Assembly (NCBI GenBank): GCA_037962975.1 | Contig: CM075670.1 | Coordinates: forward strand, 233,882,242 to 233,946,241 | Direction: 5' to 3' | Length of the DNA stretch: 64,000 nucleotides | Origin: Clitoria ternatea | Lineage: Eukaryota > Streptophyta > Magnoliopsida > Fabales > Fabaceae | Shown here: piece by piece, positions 23,901 through 35,403 of the stretch | Position numbering within the stretch: position 1 is the stretch's first letter | Layout of the letters: the number at the start of each line of letters is the position of its first letter | The notes under the pieces: model-generated | What the model was told of the DNA's origin: nothing | Database searches by the model: none | What the model saw: only the letters and a program-made list of their open reading frames with translations | Program-made: the position numbers and the translations under genes

Positions 23901-24007
23901 CTTGGTATGCTGATTTTGTAAATTTTCTTGCATGTGGTATCTTACTTCCTAATCTTAGCTTTCAGCAAAGGAAAAAGTTTTATGCAGATGTCAAGCATTA
24001 TTATTAG
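20927..24007 (+). CDS. E3 gag tail, protease, reverse transcriptase and RNaseH (1026-codon open frame)
   Basis: This is the longest clean frame in the window. The ATG at 20927 is internal to the polyprotein and marks only where the pol frame is uninterrupted. Residues about 1-190 are the gag tail (GNYQ/PPQ-rich, coiled NKILENQIAQQ). The aspartic protease active site DLGAS is at 284-288, with ILGRPFLAT downstream. RT carries WRMCIDYRKLN near 598 and KDHFPLPFIDQMLERL; the catalytic motif is FMDD at 699-702 (Y.DD with Phe-Met, usual in this lineage). RNaseH has D848 in CDVSDYAVGAVLG, TEKELLAIV and YTDHSAIKYL. It ends at a TAG at 24005-24007 just before the integrase zinc finger. In an active relative the frame would continue into integrase. 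Confidence 0.92.
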   Translation: MTPNQEQEMHQVDAIGNYGGNYQGNYRPPQGPPGFQNRPPQFQSNYKPQQGTYIPQKSKLESLMETFVATQPKQNDEFSDAIKNLASKVDSLATHNKILENQIAQQASYSQRTPGTFPGKLEAGPSNQTMAVTLRSGTQYNGPVDKTGKEEKKVDESSSHPVIEEEKPQEKKEEVKPYQPPIPFPQRLAKAKLDKQFGKFLDVLKKLYINIPFTDTLQQMPTYVKFLKDILSNKRRLEEDGTVALTEECNALIQKKLPPKLQDPGSFSIPCMIGDMNIDKALCDLGASVSLIPLSIAEKLGLGDLKPTRMSLQLVDRSVKYPVGILEDVPIKIGKFFIPADFVVLEMDEDSLIPIILGRPFLATVGAMINVKNGKLSLTVGDQKVDFDLKNVLEKPYNDVCCTVDFVEQVVKEATLPNDPLETVFMIEPTETSDCSEAPHDTEVMCDKVVSPNMELKPLPASLRYEFLGPNSTYPVIINAELNPSETKKLLKQLRLYRKVIGYTMDDIKGISPSLCMHRITVENESRPTVEPLRRLNPKMQEVVKKEILKLLDAGVIYPVDSSKWVSPVHVMPKKGGITVIENDKHNLIPTRIVSSWRMCIDYRKLNSATKKDHFPLPFIDQMLERLAKHSYFCYLDGYSGFHQIPIHPSDQEKTTFTSPYGTYTYRRMPFGLCNALATFQRCMQAIFSDLIENMMEVFMDDFSVHGLDFDNCLTNLCQVLQRCEETNLVLNWEKCHFMVREGIVLGHLVSERGIEVDKAKVEVIEKLPQPTNVKGIRSFLGHAGFYRRFIKDFSKITKPLTTLLGKDVPFNFDSSCMEAFCRIKQALISAPIVQPPDWKLPFELMCDVSDYAVGAVLGQRKDKKLHVIHYASRTLDDAQVNYATTEKELLAIVFAFDKFRSYLVGSHVTVYTDHSAIKYLLNKKETKPRLIRWILILQEFDLEIKDKKGTENLVADHLSRLTSEKEQTDNIPINESFPDEQLLNLSIQRVPWYADFVNFLACGILLPNLSFQQRKKFYADVKHYY

Positions 24008-25192
24008 GATGAACCACTCCTTTTCAAGCAATGTGCAGATGGTATGATTCGGAGATGTGTTTCACAAGATGATGTCCATGCTATCTTAGATCATTGCCAT
24101 TCTCTTTCCTGTGAAGGACATATGGGCACCTCTAAGACAGCCGCTAAAGTATTACAAGTTGGGTTCTATTGGCCAAATATTTTTAAGGATGTACGTAAGT
24201 ATGTTCTAACTTGTGATGCTTGCCAAAGAACAGGTAACATTGGTACGAGACAAGAAATGCCATTGAATACCATTCTAGAAGTTGAATTGTTTGATGTATG
24301 GGGTGTTGATTTTATGGGTCCCTTTCCCTCTTCTTTTGGAAATTAGTTCATATTAGTGGCAGTTGACTATATGTCAAAATGGGTGGAAGCCATTGCTTCA
24401 CCGCATTCTGATGCTAAAACTGTTATTAAACTTTTCAAGAAAATAATATTTCCAAGGTTTGGGGTCCCAAAATATGTTATAGGTGATGGAGGGTCTCATT
24501 TTATTGAGAAAACTTTTCAGACCCTTCTAAAGAAATATAGAGTTAGGCATAAGGTTGCTACACCTTATCACCCACAAACTAGTGGATAAGTTGAGGTATC
24601 CAATCGGGAAATTAAAAATATTCTTCAAAAAGTAGTGAATACATCACGTAAGGATTGGTCTATTAAGTTAGATGATTCCTTATGGACGTATCAAATCGCA
24701 TGCAAAACTCCCATTGGAACCACACCTTTTAAGCTAGTATATGGGAAGCCATGTTATTTACCTGTTGAGCTAGAATATAAATCTTTTTGGGCTGTTAAAA
24801 CTCTTAACTTTGATCATAAGGCTGCAGGTGAACAAAGATTGTTGGAATTAAATGAGCTTGAAGAACTCCGTCTAGATGCATACGAAAATGCCAGAATTTA
24901 TAAAGAAAAAACCAAACAATGGCATGATCGTCACATCCAACGGAGAACATTTAATCCAGGTGATATGGTTTTACTATTTAATTCCAGATTGAAGCTTTTT
25001 CCAGGTAAACTGAGATCCCGATGGTTGGGACCATTCAAGGTGACAAAAGTCTTTCACTTCGGAGCTGTCGAACTATGGAGTGAGAAATCTGGTACATTTA
25101 GGGTAAATGGACAGAGAGTAAAGCACTATCTGACAGGTCAACCAATACAACAAGCAAGTGACTTGGACTTGTTTGATGCTCCTAATGAGTAA
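24008..25192 (+). pseudogene. E3 integrase, same frame, three nonsense codons
   Basis: It continues in the same frame as the 1026-codon ORF. Stops at 24005-24007 (TAG), 24344-24346 (TAG, after PSSFGN) and 24587-24589 (TAA, in the HPQTSGQ.E block beside the catalytic Glu) cut it into pieces. The zinc finger (CHS...GHMG; CDACQRTG), the core (WGVDFMGPFP; IGDGGSHF) and the C-terminal module (VLLFNSRLKLFPGKLRSRWLGPF) are all recognisable. No frameshift is needed to read through, so decay is by point mutation only. Confidence 0.9.
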
Positions 25193-26525
25193 ATCCAAAC
25201 GGTGAAGAGTCTGACTGAAGACTTAAAACTTAGCACTGATAGGGAGGTAACCCTATAAAAAGTTGTTGTTTTATTTTAAGCTTTTATTCTCACAAAAAAA
25301 AAACCAACTATGTCAAATGCTGGTTTGGGGTTACTCCAGGTAAGTTTTCTTATCCTTTTATCATCCATTTTAACATTGAGGACAATGTCAAATTCTAGTT
25401 TGGGGTGGTAGGCAAGAAAACTTAACTGTTTTGTTTACGTTGTGTGATTGTTATTTTATTTTGCATGTGTGTTTTCCTTGATTTGTTTGTAATCTTGTAA
25501 TTTACCATGATTGCATGATAAATTCACTTTGAACACAAGGCTAAAGTATCTAAGGACCCCAAAATTTTGAGTAAAATTTTCAAACTTTGATTGTTTAAAT
25601 GCCAAATAAATGCTTAAATGAACCTTATGTGATTAAAATTTTCTTTGAAAAGACTTTCCATGGTTAGACTTGAGCCAAAATTGGTTATTTATCAAACAAA
25701 TTTTCAAAACCCATATTTTCTTGATTGAGTGAATCTCATAGTCATTAATATTCTAGAACTTGTTTTTCAACCGATTCAAAATGGTTTTTGATTATATGTC
25801 TTAGGATGATAAAGGCACAATTAGGTCTTATTCTTAAGCCTCAGAATATTTACACAATTTGACCCCTAGTTGCCCCTTTTGAGCCTAAAAGTGAAAATTT
25901 TTCCTTGAAACCTTTCATTGACTAATCTTCTCTTAATGGTGAAAAAGTTGGAAATTTAATGGAGCAAAGAAATAAAAAAGGACTTAAGAAAAATATGTAT
26001 TGAAGAAAAGCAAGAAAAAGAAAAAGAAAATCAAAAGGATGATATTGAATGAATCCCAAAAAGTCCATAAAAGTTTAAAAATTTGCTCGTTAAATTTATA
26101 ATGATAAAAATTTGAATCATTCATGACTGTTAAAGCCCTTTTGTATTCCATTTTTCTTGAAATTCCTACCTTGACAATACAACCCAAGGCCACGTTACAA
26201 CCTTTCAAAGACCTTTAGACTTTGACATATTTTCTATCTAAACTGTGGAGTTTCTGGTTTATTAACAAGCTTATGGTAATATTTTTTGACTATGATGATT
26301 TGAGAGATACACAAACCTTGAAACACTTGAGTGAAAATTGTGAGAAGAGTATCTCAAGTCTTGACATTGAAAACTGATTCACATAAGAAAAATAAAATTG
26401 GCATTTGAATAAATCAGTTTCTCTGTTTCGGATTCCTTAGTTTATTGAGCTTAGTGTTTTCTGTATTTTATCTTGTGAATATGGTGATTGCTTGAGGACA
26501 AGTAATGTTTTGGTTTGGGGTATTT
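25193..26525 (+). other. E3 3' untranslated region with two polypurine tracts
   Basis: No envelope or other ORF. GAGGACAATGTCAAATTCTA precedes the G-rich tract at about 25398-25415 (AGTTTGGGGTGGTAGG). A second copy of the arrangement, GAGGACAAGTAATG then GGTTTGGGGTATTT (26511-26525), abuts the 3' LTR. The region is strongly conserved in E5 (51357-52686). Confidence 0.75.
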
Positions 26526-29448
26526 TGATAAGTGCTTTATAATACAATAAATTAGGTCTAATTTGCTTAGGACTTTAATCATTATGCACTGTATTTCCTT
26601 TATTTATTGTGATTTTTACTTTCTTTCCACTATTTTCTACTTGGGTATGTTATTTTGCAGGAATTAAGGTAATAAAGGGTCAAAAACAAGAGAAAAACGA
26701 CCATAAAATGATAAAGAAACAAGAAGAACAAGCCCAAAGTGGAAAGAATTCTCTTTTTAAAGCAAAAATCCGACTCAGAGCACTGAAATCTGACTCAAAA
26801 TGGCCAAATCTGAGTAGGATAACTCAGAAATGACCAAATCCGAGTGGAAAGACTCAGAGTAGAGCATTGCCGAGTGGAATACTGCACTGTTGGAGAAAAT
26901 CTGAGTGAAATGTTCCCTGTCAAAGCCATTCCGAGTGATAAATGGCTGACTCGAGTGAAGGACCAATGCTGAAATGGAATAAGTCTCGGTTGGAGGTGAT
27001 TTCGAGTGGAAACTTCCCTGACTGCGTCCATTCCGAGTGAAAAGCTGTTCTGAGTGAATGGATTCCGAGTAGAAGAGCCACTGAAATGAATAAATGCTGA
27101 CTAAGGAGGAATCCGAGTGGTTTCACTTAGAGAAGATGGCATTCTCAAGTGGAACAAGGCATTTCCGAGTAATGCCTTAAGCAAGCAAGGAAAATCCGAC
27201 CAGGAGTGAATCACACTCGGACAGATTCTCACAGTTTCACACTAAGTCCGAGTGAGATCTCTGCAATGAAGAATACTGAATGAAATGGGTCAGAAACCTA
27301 TATTTCCGAGCAAAGCAAGGCTCAGACATGAGAGGAAATTCAATCAGCCAGATTCGAGTAAAGACAACCAACTGGGTTGATTGATGACTGAAGGCCATTC
27401 TGAGTAAAAAGCCAGAAGACACTTCTGAGTGTATCATTTCAAGGAATGAAGGCCGACTGAATTATTTCAAAGCAAATTCGAGTGAATGTATCCGAATAAA
27501 TTTGACCGAGTGAATTCCAAAGCAAAATCTGAGCAAAGTTTGAACCGAGTGGTTTAGATTCAGAGACAGCCGAGTAAAAATGTTTGGTAACTGATTGAAT
27601 AAATTCTGATCCTGAGTGAGTCTTCAATCAGTTCCGAATGAACTCCATGAAGCTGAGCCGAGTGAATGGTTTTAGTTGGATCCGAGTCCCTCTTCAGTCA
27701 ATTCTGAGCCACCTTCTAATCAGTTCCGAGTGAATCACTTTTCACTCGGTTCCGATTCACTCTTCAATCGATTCCGAAGAACTAAAGCAATCGGAGTTGC
27801 TTTGCTCGTCTCCTCACAGCAACTAACATTGTCTGACTTCATAGTAACTTAACACCGACCGATTTTCTTCCAAACACCGACCCCTCAACTCGACACCGCG
27901 CAAAGATTCACTCGGTCTTCTTTAGAAAATGAACCTTTTTCCAGTCGGTTTTGTACACAAAAGGGATTTTTCCACTCGGATTTTGGAGAGAAGGTGAAAT
28001 CCGACCCACATTCCCTCTCTTCTATCCGCTGCCCCTTTCCTCTCCATCAATTCAACACCTTCCAGCAAGCTGTCACTCGGTCTTGGGGATAAACAGCAAG
28101 CTTTCACTCAGTTTTGTGCAAAAACAACACTTTTTCACTCAGAATTTCTCCACCTGCACCAATCATCACTAAATCCAAACACCGAATTATTAGAAATATT
28201 AAAATATGCAAATTAGAAACAAATTGGCACAGCTGGAACTCACATGCACCGAAAGTTTCCTCCCACTTACAATTACAACGCGTTTCTTAGCTGGATCCGC
28301 CCTTTCCATCGCCTATAAAAGGAGAAGAAGTTGCAAGCATCCAGCATCAATCACTTGAAATCAATTAGAATCAGCTCCAATTCCTTTTCTTTTCTCTCTT
28401 TTCTCTTTCATTTTCTCTTTTCTTTTTACGTTCCTTCTCTGTTCTTTCTTTCTTTTTTCTTTATTTCTTTCTTCGTTCTTTTTCTTTCTTTTTCATTTTT
28501 TTTATTTTTTTATTTTCTTTTTCTTTATTTTATTTTAAGAGTTGTGAATTGTAAAAGTGAGTTGTTTAAATTTGTAATTGGTGGAGAATACTGCAACAAG
28601 GAAATACAGTGGTAAATTATTCTGAGCTTTTGGAGAAACCCGTAAGTCTTTATTTTTTACCATGTCTTGTATGTTTTATTTTTCCATTATATATATGAAT
28701 TTGAATTATTTCATGAGTAGCTAAATTAATTATCTTGGGATAAAGGGGGTATGATAATATTTTATTTTAATGTTATTTTGACTTGGAATTAAATAAATTT
28801 CTGTTTTCCATTTAGTTCAATTATGCTCAATGCTTTTAGTAATTCCTAACAAGAACCTAAATGATAAAACTGTATACTTACGGGTGTATTAGTAAGTTTA
28901 GGTAATAAATAGAATCGAGAGATTTATTTTTACCGGAAAGCTTTGAACTAAACCTAAGATTTTTGAAATGCTTTTTGTGACCTTGGTAAAACCGTGAAAG
29001 TAATCAAAATTCTTTTGAGGAAATAAAAGGGGTTTTCATAAAACGATAATGGGCCTTTCTGAGGATTAAGCAGCGCTTTCCATAGGTTAGGTACATTAAT
29101 AGGATTCCGAGAGGAACATATTAATTAGCTTTTGGAAAATTCGCCTTGGAAAACTTAATTCGATTCTTATTTATGAAAAGTTAAAATTCATTAACATAAA
29201 ATACAGTCTTAATCCCCCGAAATCCCAAGATATTCTCAACTCTGATTTTTAAGTGGCAAGTAAATTTTATTTTTATATTTATTCGTATTCCGTGCAACTT
29301 TAATTTGTGCTTTATTTTATAAAAATCTTAAAAATCAATTGTGTGGATAATTAAATTTCAATATGTTGGTACTTTGAACACAGTCTCTGTGGAGAACGAT
29401 AATCTTTTATATTACACGACATAACCCGTGCGCTTGCGGGCCCTGTCA
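26526..29448 (+). repeat. E3 3' LTR (2923 bp)
   Basis: Same termini as the 5' LTR, directly after the polypurine tract. TATAAAA at 28314-28320; U5 hairpin at 29425-29440. It keeps the 256- and 28-bp segments missing from the 5' copy (27055-27310 and about 27486-27513). Confidence 0.95.
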
Positions 29449-31168
29449 GCATCCCATGGGGATATTTAATGGACCTATCAGCCAACTGCAAAGACATGCG
29501 AGTCGGTTGCAGGTCATTAATTCCTAATTTCTTCATCAAAGATAGAGGCATCAAGTTTATGCTAGCTCCTAGATCGCATAAAGCACTTCCCACATGAACA
29601 TCCCTTATTGCACACGGTATTGTAAAAGACCCAGGATCTTCTAGCTTTTGAGGGAGTTTCTTTTGAATAATTGCACTGTACTCTTGAGTGAGGGCAATCA
29701 TCTCATCCCCTTTAAGCTTCCTCTTTTTAGACAAAAGTTCCTTTAAAAACTTAGCATAGGACGACATCTCCTGCAATGCCTCGGCAAAGGGAATATTTAT
29801 GTGAAGTTTCTTAAACACATCTAAAAACTTAGCAAACTTTTGCTCCTCTATTTGTTTTCTAAATCTATGTGGAAATGGAGTGTTCTTTAATTTCTTAGGA
29901 GTTAGCTTAGAAGCTTCCTCCAAAATCAGATCAACCTTCTTCTTTTTCTTTTGGTGGACTTGATTTTCTTTTTCTTTTTCTTCTTCACTATTATTTTCAG
30001 TTTCATTATTAACTTGCTCGGTTTCCTACTATTTTTCTTTTTCTTTATTTTTTTCTAACCTCACTTCATGACTCAGAGATGGAGAAAGAATTTTTCCACT
30101 CCTGGTAGTTATAGCTTTGAAATGTTCCCTTGGATTTACCTCGGTATCTCCAGGGAAATTGCCTGCTTGTCTCTCAGCTAGTTGCTTCGACAACTGTCCA
30201 ACTTGATTTTCTAAATTTCTTATGGACACTTCCTGATTTTTAAAACTGGCCTGAGTGGCCTGAATGAACTGAGACAGCACATTCTCAAGTTCCGATTTCT
30301 CTTTAGAAGGAGGGGGAAGAGATTGTTGTGGTCTATTTGTGGGTTGATTTTGTGGCATGTTCTGATTCAAATGTGGACCTTTCTGCCATGAAAAATTGGG
30401 GTAATTCCTATAGTTAGGATTAAAGGAATTAGAGGGATAATTCCTCTGAAATTGTTGCTGCCCCATATAATTCACTTGCTCAGAAGGAACATTTGGATCA
30501 CACATTCTATTTTCATGATCTCCACCACAAAAATCATAACTTACCATACAAACTTGACTCGGCTTTTGAAGTTCTGAAATCTGTACACTTAATTTCTCTA
30601 AAGCCTGAGTCATCAACTTACTCTAAGCCAAATAAGCATCCTGTGCTTCCAATTCTAGTATCCTTCTCTTAGGGATCTGGCTCCTTTCACTAACCAGACA
30701 CTCATTAGAAGCCATAACATCAATCAGCTCTATAGCTTCTTCTACAGTTTTAGTCATTAATGAACCTCCAGCTGAGGCATCAATCAAGACCCTAGTGGCT
30801 GGTCTTACACCATTATAAAAAATCGTAACTTGCTGCACATCTGTGATTTGATAATGAGGACATTTCCTCAAACTCTCTTTATACCTATCCCATGCTTCCA
30901 TTAAAGATTCACCTTCTCTTTATTGGAAACAAATGATTTCATTGTGCAACTTAGCATACTTAGAAGGAGGGAAATACTTAATCAAAAACTTTCTTTGCAA
31001 ATCCTCCCAAGTAGAAATACTACCTCTCGGTTGGCTCTGCAACCAGGCTTTTGCTCGGTCCCTTAAAGAAAAAGGAAATAACCTTAGTCTAATCGCATCT
31101 TCAGGGACTCCATTCATTTTAACAGTATCACATATTTGAAGGAAGGTTTCCAGATGCAAATTTGGATC
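29449..31168 (-). pseudogene. E2 gag C-terminal part and protease N-terminal part
   Basis: All pieces are in one minus-strand frame: capsid (RLRLFPFSLRDRAKAWLQSQ), a GGSLM..TVEEAIELID segment, the degenerate knuckle CMVSYDFCGGDHENRMC, a Gln/Asn/Pro-rich linker, TRSGK, and the protease with DLGASINLMP. Stops lie at 30922-30920, 30625-30623 and a tandem TAG pair at about 30034-30029. The protease is cut by the E3 insertion at GCATC. The N-terminal side is cut by the solo LTR at 31168. Confidence 0.87.
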
Positions 31169-32568
31169 TGTTACTCAAGTGGCCTCAATACTCAAGATGG
31201 GGGTGAATTGAGTTTAAAAAATTTTGGTTGGAATACCTTTGAAATTGATTTCTATAGCCAAGTTTATGAGAGTATGCAAGTAAAAGCAAGTTAAGGATAA
31301 TATGCAATGCACTACAAAGGTAAATATTGCTGAGGCAATTTAGCAAACACTTGGTGTGCAGTATTTGAAGTATAACAAATTAAGCAAGTTCAAGTATGCT
31401 CTTCACAAACAATCAACACCAATCAATTAATATGCAGTATATAAAAGTAAAAGAGTAAAGAAGAGAAGCTTGCAAATCAATATAACGAGTTCCACCAACA
31501 CCGGTGTACGTCTCGCCTCTAAGCAACCCACTTAGAGGATTTCCACTATTGAAGTTTAGAGATACAAGCTATGAGCAATTGCAGCTTCCTAGTGTCCCAC
31601 ACTCAAGAACTCAATCCTCACTAGCACTAGGGCAACCCACCCAATCTCTCAAACTCTCAATACCCAAAGGTTGAACCCCAACCTTTGTGACCACTCAACC
31701 TAGAGTGAAAATCTCTTGTGTTTTTTGAAGTGTTTACAATTGAATGACTCTCTTAATAGAGTAAATAGACAATGATAGCTCACAAACTTTCTAATCTCTC
31801 AAGATGAGAGGATATACAAATGAAATTCAAGATACAAGAAATAGAGCTTACAAAGCACAAAATAGAGTAAAGGATTTGTGGCTTCTTGGTTTTTCTTTGT
31901 GCTTGTGTTCCTCTTCATTTTATAGAGCCAATTGAAGTGTTGAGGTGAGCCCTTCTTCTTCCTAGCCGTTGCACTTAGTGGGATTTTGAAGAATGGTGGA
32001 GACATGAGCTGGTTTCCCACTTAAATATGTTTTTCCACTAGTGTAATCGATTACACCCTAGCGTTGTAATCAATTAGCTTCAAGTCAGAGGGTCCATAAT
32101 CGATTATCTCATTTCCTGTAATCGATTAGAATCTGTACCTGATGCATTCAATCTTGATTTCGCAACTTCCTAATCGATTAGCATGTATTGTAATCGATTA
32201 CCTTAATTCCAGTAGCCTCCTAATCGATTATGCAACTTCCCTTAATCGATTAGCAAATGTACCTGATGTATTTAATCTTATTTTTGACAGTTGTAGTCGA
32301 TTACATCAAGTGTGTAGTCGATTAGATTAAATCCAGTAGCTTCATAATCGATTAGATTCATTTCCATAATCGATTATCTCATTGCCTGAATGAAATTCTT
32401 CCAAAACAGAATGCTCCTAATCGATTAGCATAAGTGACCTAATCGATTAGCTTCGTTGTTACTCAGCACCTGATTCCGTATCTTTGTTTTTGCACAGATT
32501 TCTTCAAGAGTGCTTGTCATTATCAAAATCTTTGAACATCCTTGAACCTGTATGCATATTCAAACACA
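31169..32568 (-). mobile_element. Solo LTR (1400 bp) inserted in E2 gag
   Basis: TG...CA termini (plus-strand reading TGTTACTCAAG...TTCAAACACA), flanked by a perfect duplication GGATC (31164-31168 and 32569-32573). There are no coding domains. The TATA box reads on the minus strand (CTCTATAAAATG; 31924-31918), so the LTR is minus-oriented with its motif array upstream. An internal sequence of the same family is not in the window, so it probably arose by LTR-LTR recombination. Family not recognised. Confidence 0.9.
31918..32456 (-). promoter_or_regulatory. Solo LTR U3: TAATCGATTA palindrome array and TATA box
   Basis: About thirteen copies of the palindrome TAATCGATTA (or one-base variants such as TAGTCGATTA and TAATCAATTA) lie between 32041 and 32456, directly upstream (minus strand) of the TATA box at 31924-31918. 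Spacing is irregular. Confidence 0.6.
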
Positions 32569-32573
32569 GGATC

Positions 32574-32838
32574 CTCAACCTCACTTCTTCCGAATTGATT
32601 ATTTCTAACCAATTGCAGCAAAGCCGGTTTAAGTTCAAAATTATTGGCTGCAATCGGAGGCCTAAGGATGCTAGATTGCGATCCTTCTTCAGTCGGCCTG
32701 GAGTAGTCACCTAGTGTAACTCTTCTCTGTTCTATTTCTTTTTTGCTCTTTTTGCTTTTTCTCTTTTCTCAGCTTACGCTCTAACAAATCAATATCAGGA
32801 TCAAAGAAGAAAGGCTCTCCTCTGTTCCTTGACTGCAT
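32574..32838 (-). pseudogene. E2 gag N-terminus
   Basis: ATG at 32838-32836 (MQSRNRGEPFFFDPDID), then a basic Lys/Arg/Glu segment. A 1-nt frameshift near 32715 must be crossed to reach SSILRPPIAANNFELKPALL, the conserved segment also found in E3 gag. It ends at the solo LTR duplication. Confidence 0.82.
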
Positions 32839-33003
32839 ACACCAAATGTTAAACACAAGAACAATTCACAGCTACTGCTACACAAAAACAAACAACTACT
32901 ACTACTTATACTAACAACAAGAATCAAACTACGTACTAAATGCAAACAAAAGTAAAAGGTTCAGTCTAGTACCGGTCCAAGGATTGTTGATATTACTCAA
33001 CAA

Positions 33004-33021
33004 TCCTCGACAACGGCGCCA
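33004..33021 (-). other. E2 primer-binding site (tRNA-Asp type)
   Basis: The minus strand reads TGGCGCCGTTGTCGAGGA, 6 nt after the LTR end, with two mismatches to the tRNA-Asp complement. Confidence 0.88.
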
Positions 33022-33027
33022 TTAACT

Positions 33028-34500
33028 TGGTGAGAAAATCCTGAGTCATTAACTTGATGTGCAATTCTCAGAGGATTTATTCTTTGGCAAGCGCACCAGT
33101 CGTTAAAATTGTATTATATTTGATCGTCCCACAGGGATTGTGGTAAGTACCTCAATCTTGGACAGATACAAGCTAAACCAATACAATGCTCATAAGATTC
33201 ATTCGGTTTTAGTTGATTTTATACTTTCTATGTTTTTGTATTTTCCAGAGACAATGTTAAAGATGAAATACGATTAGTAGAAGATAGGTTAGGATTGCTT
33301 CGGTTTACAACTTCATCAAGGAAATGCAATTGAGGTTTAATCGAGCTTCAAACATCAAAAGGACAATCCGCAAGTGGTTATTCCCTAATTCCTTAGGTGA
33401 AAAACGCTAACTTCTATGCATCAAACCTTAATCCCTTAAGTGCTCGATTAACATACGAATCTAATGCGAAATTGGAGATTGAACTCTAACTATTTAACTA
33501 ATTACTAGGCCTGAATTAGTTAGAAAGTTGGAAGTTACCTAAGCTTCAACCATGATTCCTCACTGGTGAAGTTCTTCATCAGATCTGGATTTGTCAATCC
33601 AGCAAGGCAGATCCACTCCTCAACTCGTTCTCCTCAAGATCTAGAAGTCAATCTCCGCAATACACCTTCAAGATTCCATCGCAAACCTTCACAATCCCAA
33701 CCTTAGGGATTTAGAAATCCGTCGACATTGGTTCTATCGAAGGAGTTTGGAAAGACATGGATGAGAGAGTTTAGAGGGAGAAAGGAAGTAGTGAGAGGTT
33801 GGAAAATAGCAAATGAATCGTGTTCTATGTACTCTGTTCTCTGGTTAGGTGTGTATTTACAGAGTATGTACAAGTATATATAGGAATCTAACTAACTAAC
33901 TAACTTAACTACTTACTAAGAAATCTGAATTAATAATTAAACTAACTAACTAATTACATAATTATGAAATAAATAACTAATTGTAGCTCAGTATTAACTA
34001 ATTACAGCTTAGCACTTAAATTACTAAGGTACAAAAGTAGGAGAAAAGGCAGTAGGAACAACACTGGTGCCGAGTGTCTTTTTGGAGGGAACAGTCAGTG
34101 TTTAAATAACTGCCTTCACGCTTGAGCATGAAGGGCTCTCGCTTGGGTGAGCTCGGAATATGCACTGCAGTATTGCTTTCTCGCTTAAGCGTGATGGAGA
34201 AGCTTGGGCGAGGGTGATGTTTTGGAGTCATGCTTGAGTGTGAGCTTACTCGCTTGAGCATTATGGATTATTCAATCAGCATTCTGAAGTTGACATATTT
34301 TTCAATCGGTGCTTTTAAAGTCTCGCTCGGGTTCTTCATACGGTACTCTATTCCCTTTTTTAGTCGGTGTCTTGAAGCATTTCCCAGTCGGACCTTTAGA
34401 GATTCACTCGGATTTGTGAAATCTCACTCAGCTTTTTGGAATTTCACTTAGATTTTCCTTCCTTTTCTTTTCAGCTTGAGCGTGCCCTGTTCCTACACCA
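33028..34500 (-). repeat. E2 5' LTR (1473 bp)
   Basis: Bounded by TGGTG...CACCA (5-bp terminal inverted repeat). The minus strand starts TGGTGTAGGAACAGGG and ends TTTTCTCACCA just before the PBS spacer. TATA-like TATATATA lies near 33883-33873. CTCGCTTGAGC and CACTCGG variants cluster upstream of it at about 34060-34480. The U5 contains the TGCGCTTG loop at 33095-33088 with a 3-bp stem (33085-33098). Confidence 0.85.
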
Positions 34501-35403
34501 ATAAACACATAATTGCCTAGCATTTGTACACTGGCTGCTTAGTAAAATTATCAATAATCATAATCTCTTAACCAATTAATGTTTTTAATCATTTTCTTAC
34601 ATAAATAAAGCACTTTTGAAATAAATAATTAAAATATGAATTATTAACTATTTATTAAATAATAAAGCCAAACTAAACACTAATTAACGAATTATGTTCA
34701 ATAAAAGTAGAAATAATTAAGTCTTTTTAAGATTGATCAATCTTTCCTATATATATATATATACACCCCTAAGGGGGCTTAATGTTATATATATTAGATA
34801 TTATATTATTTGCTTACATGTTACATATCCTGTGCACCCATGCAAGAGCAAAAGGAGCTGGTTGCCATAAAGAGCATATGAATACACTCTAATGGTACAT
34901 TACTTATAACATATTTTTTTTTATCAAATAAATACAAGTTTTAAAAATTACAGAAAAAGTATGTTTCACTTTAAATAATCAAGAAGTAGTATAGGTAGAA
35001 CTATTTTGCATATGTCTGCATGAGTATAAAGCACATTGGGCAGTCTCTATTGCAATAAATACACAAAGATTCTATCAGGTTACCAAGGTTTGTTGATTTT
35101 TCTAATATTTATGAAGGAATTTTATGTCTCTCTTACAATACTCAGACTTAAAAATTTAAACTTCTCGGTAGATCTTTCCTGTCATATATATATATATATA
35201 TATATATACCTATAAGGGGCTTAATGTTATATATATTAGATATTATATTATTTGCTTACATGTTACATATCTTGTGTACCTGTGCAAGAGCAGAAGGAGC
35301 TGGTTGCCATAAAGGGCACTCGAATGATAGATTACTTATAACAAAAAAATCCTTTATAAGTATCGCATTATATTTTTTTTTAAAATTATAGAAAAAGTAA
35401 GTT
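34501..35403. other. AT-rich DNA with a roughly 180-bp direct duplication
   Basis: Blocks 34735-34915 and 35168-35350 are close copies (ACACCCCTAAGGGGGCTTAA / ACCTATAAGGGGCTTAA, then TTGCTTACATGTTACATATC, then GGAGCTGGTTGCCATAAAG), each preceded by a (TA)n run. They may be part of the 3' side of the armadillo gene below. No ORF. Confidence 0.6.

Larger units (their letters stand above)
17143..29448 (+). mobile_element. E3: full-length Athila-lineage retrotransposon inserted in E2
   Basis: It has two LTRs (17143-19781 and 26526-29448), a primer-binding site, gag-pol, a 1.3-kb 3' UTR and a polypurine tract, all in the expected order. It is flanked by a perfect 5-bp duplication GCATC (17138-17142 and 29449-29453). 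Removing it rejoins the E2 protease frame, which proves the nesting order. The LTRs differ by many substitutions plus two indels of about 256 and 28 bp. Gag and IN carry stops, so it is non-functional as it stands. Confidence 0.96.
13783..34500 (-). mobile_element. E2: Athila-lineage retrotransposon, interrupted twice, no 3' LTR found
   Basis: On the minus strand: 5' LTR 34500-33028, primer-binding site 33021-33004, gag, PR, RT, RNaseH and IN ending at 13783. E3 (17143-29448) interrupts the protease gene and the solo LTR (31169-32568) interrupts gag; both have 5-bp duplications read directly from E2 sequence. A 3' LTR matching 33028-34500 was not found between 13782 and 11400, so the 3' end seems lost. 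Multiple stops and at least two frameshifts show it is dead. Confidence 0.85.

Noticed and set aside
25193..26525. Possible envelope-like gene between pol and the 3' LTR (also checked in E1, E4 and E5)
   Set aside because: No ORF of useful length, signal peptide or membrane segment in any copy.
32041..32456. CRISPR-like array of TAATCGATTA repeats
   Set aside because: Repeat is 10 bp, spacing irregular, inside a plant LTR; no CRISPR context. The 30-bp minisatellite at 57450-57690 was rejected for the same reason, as it has no spacers.
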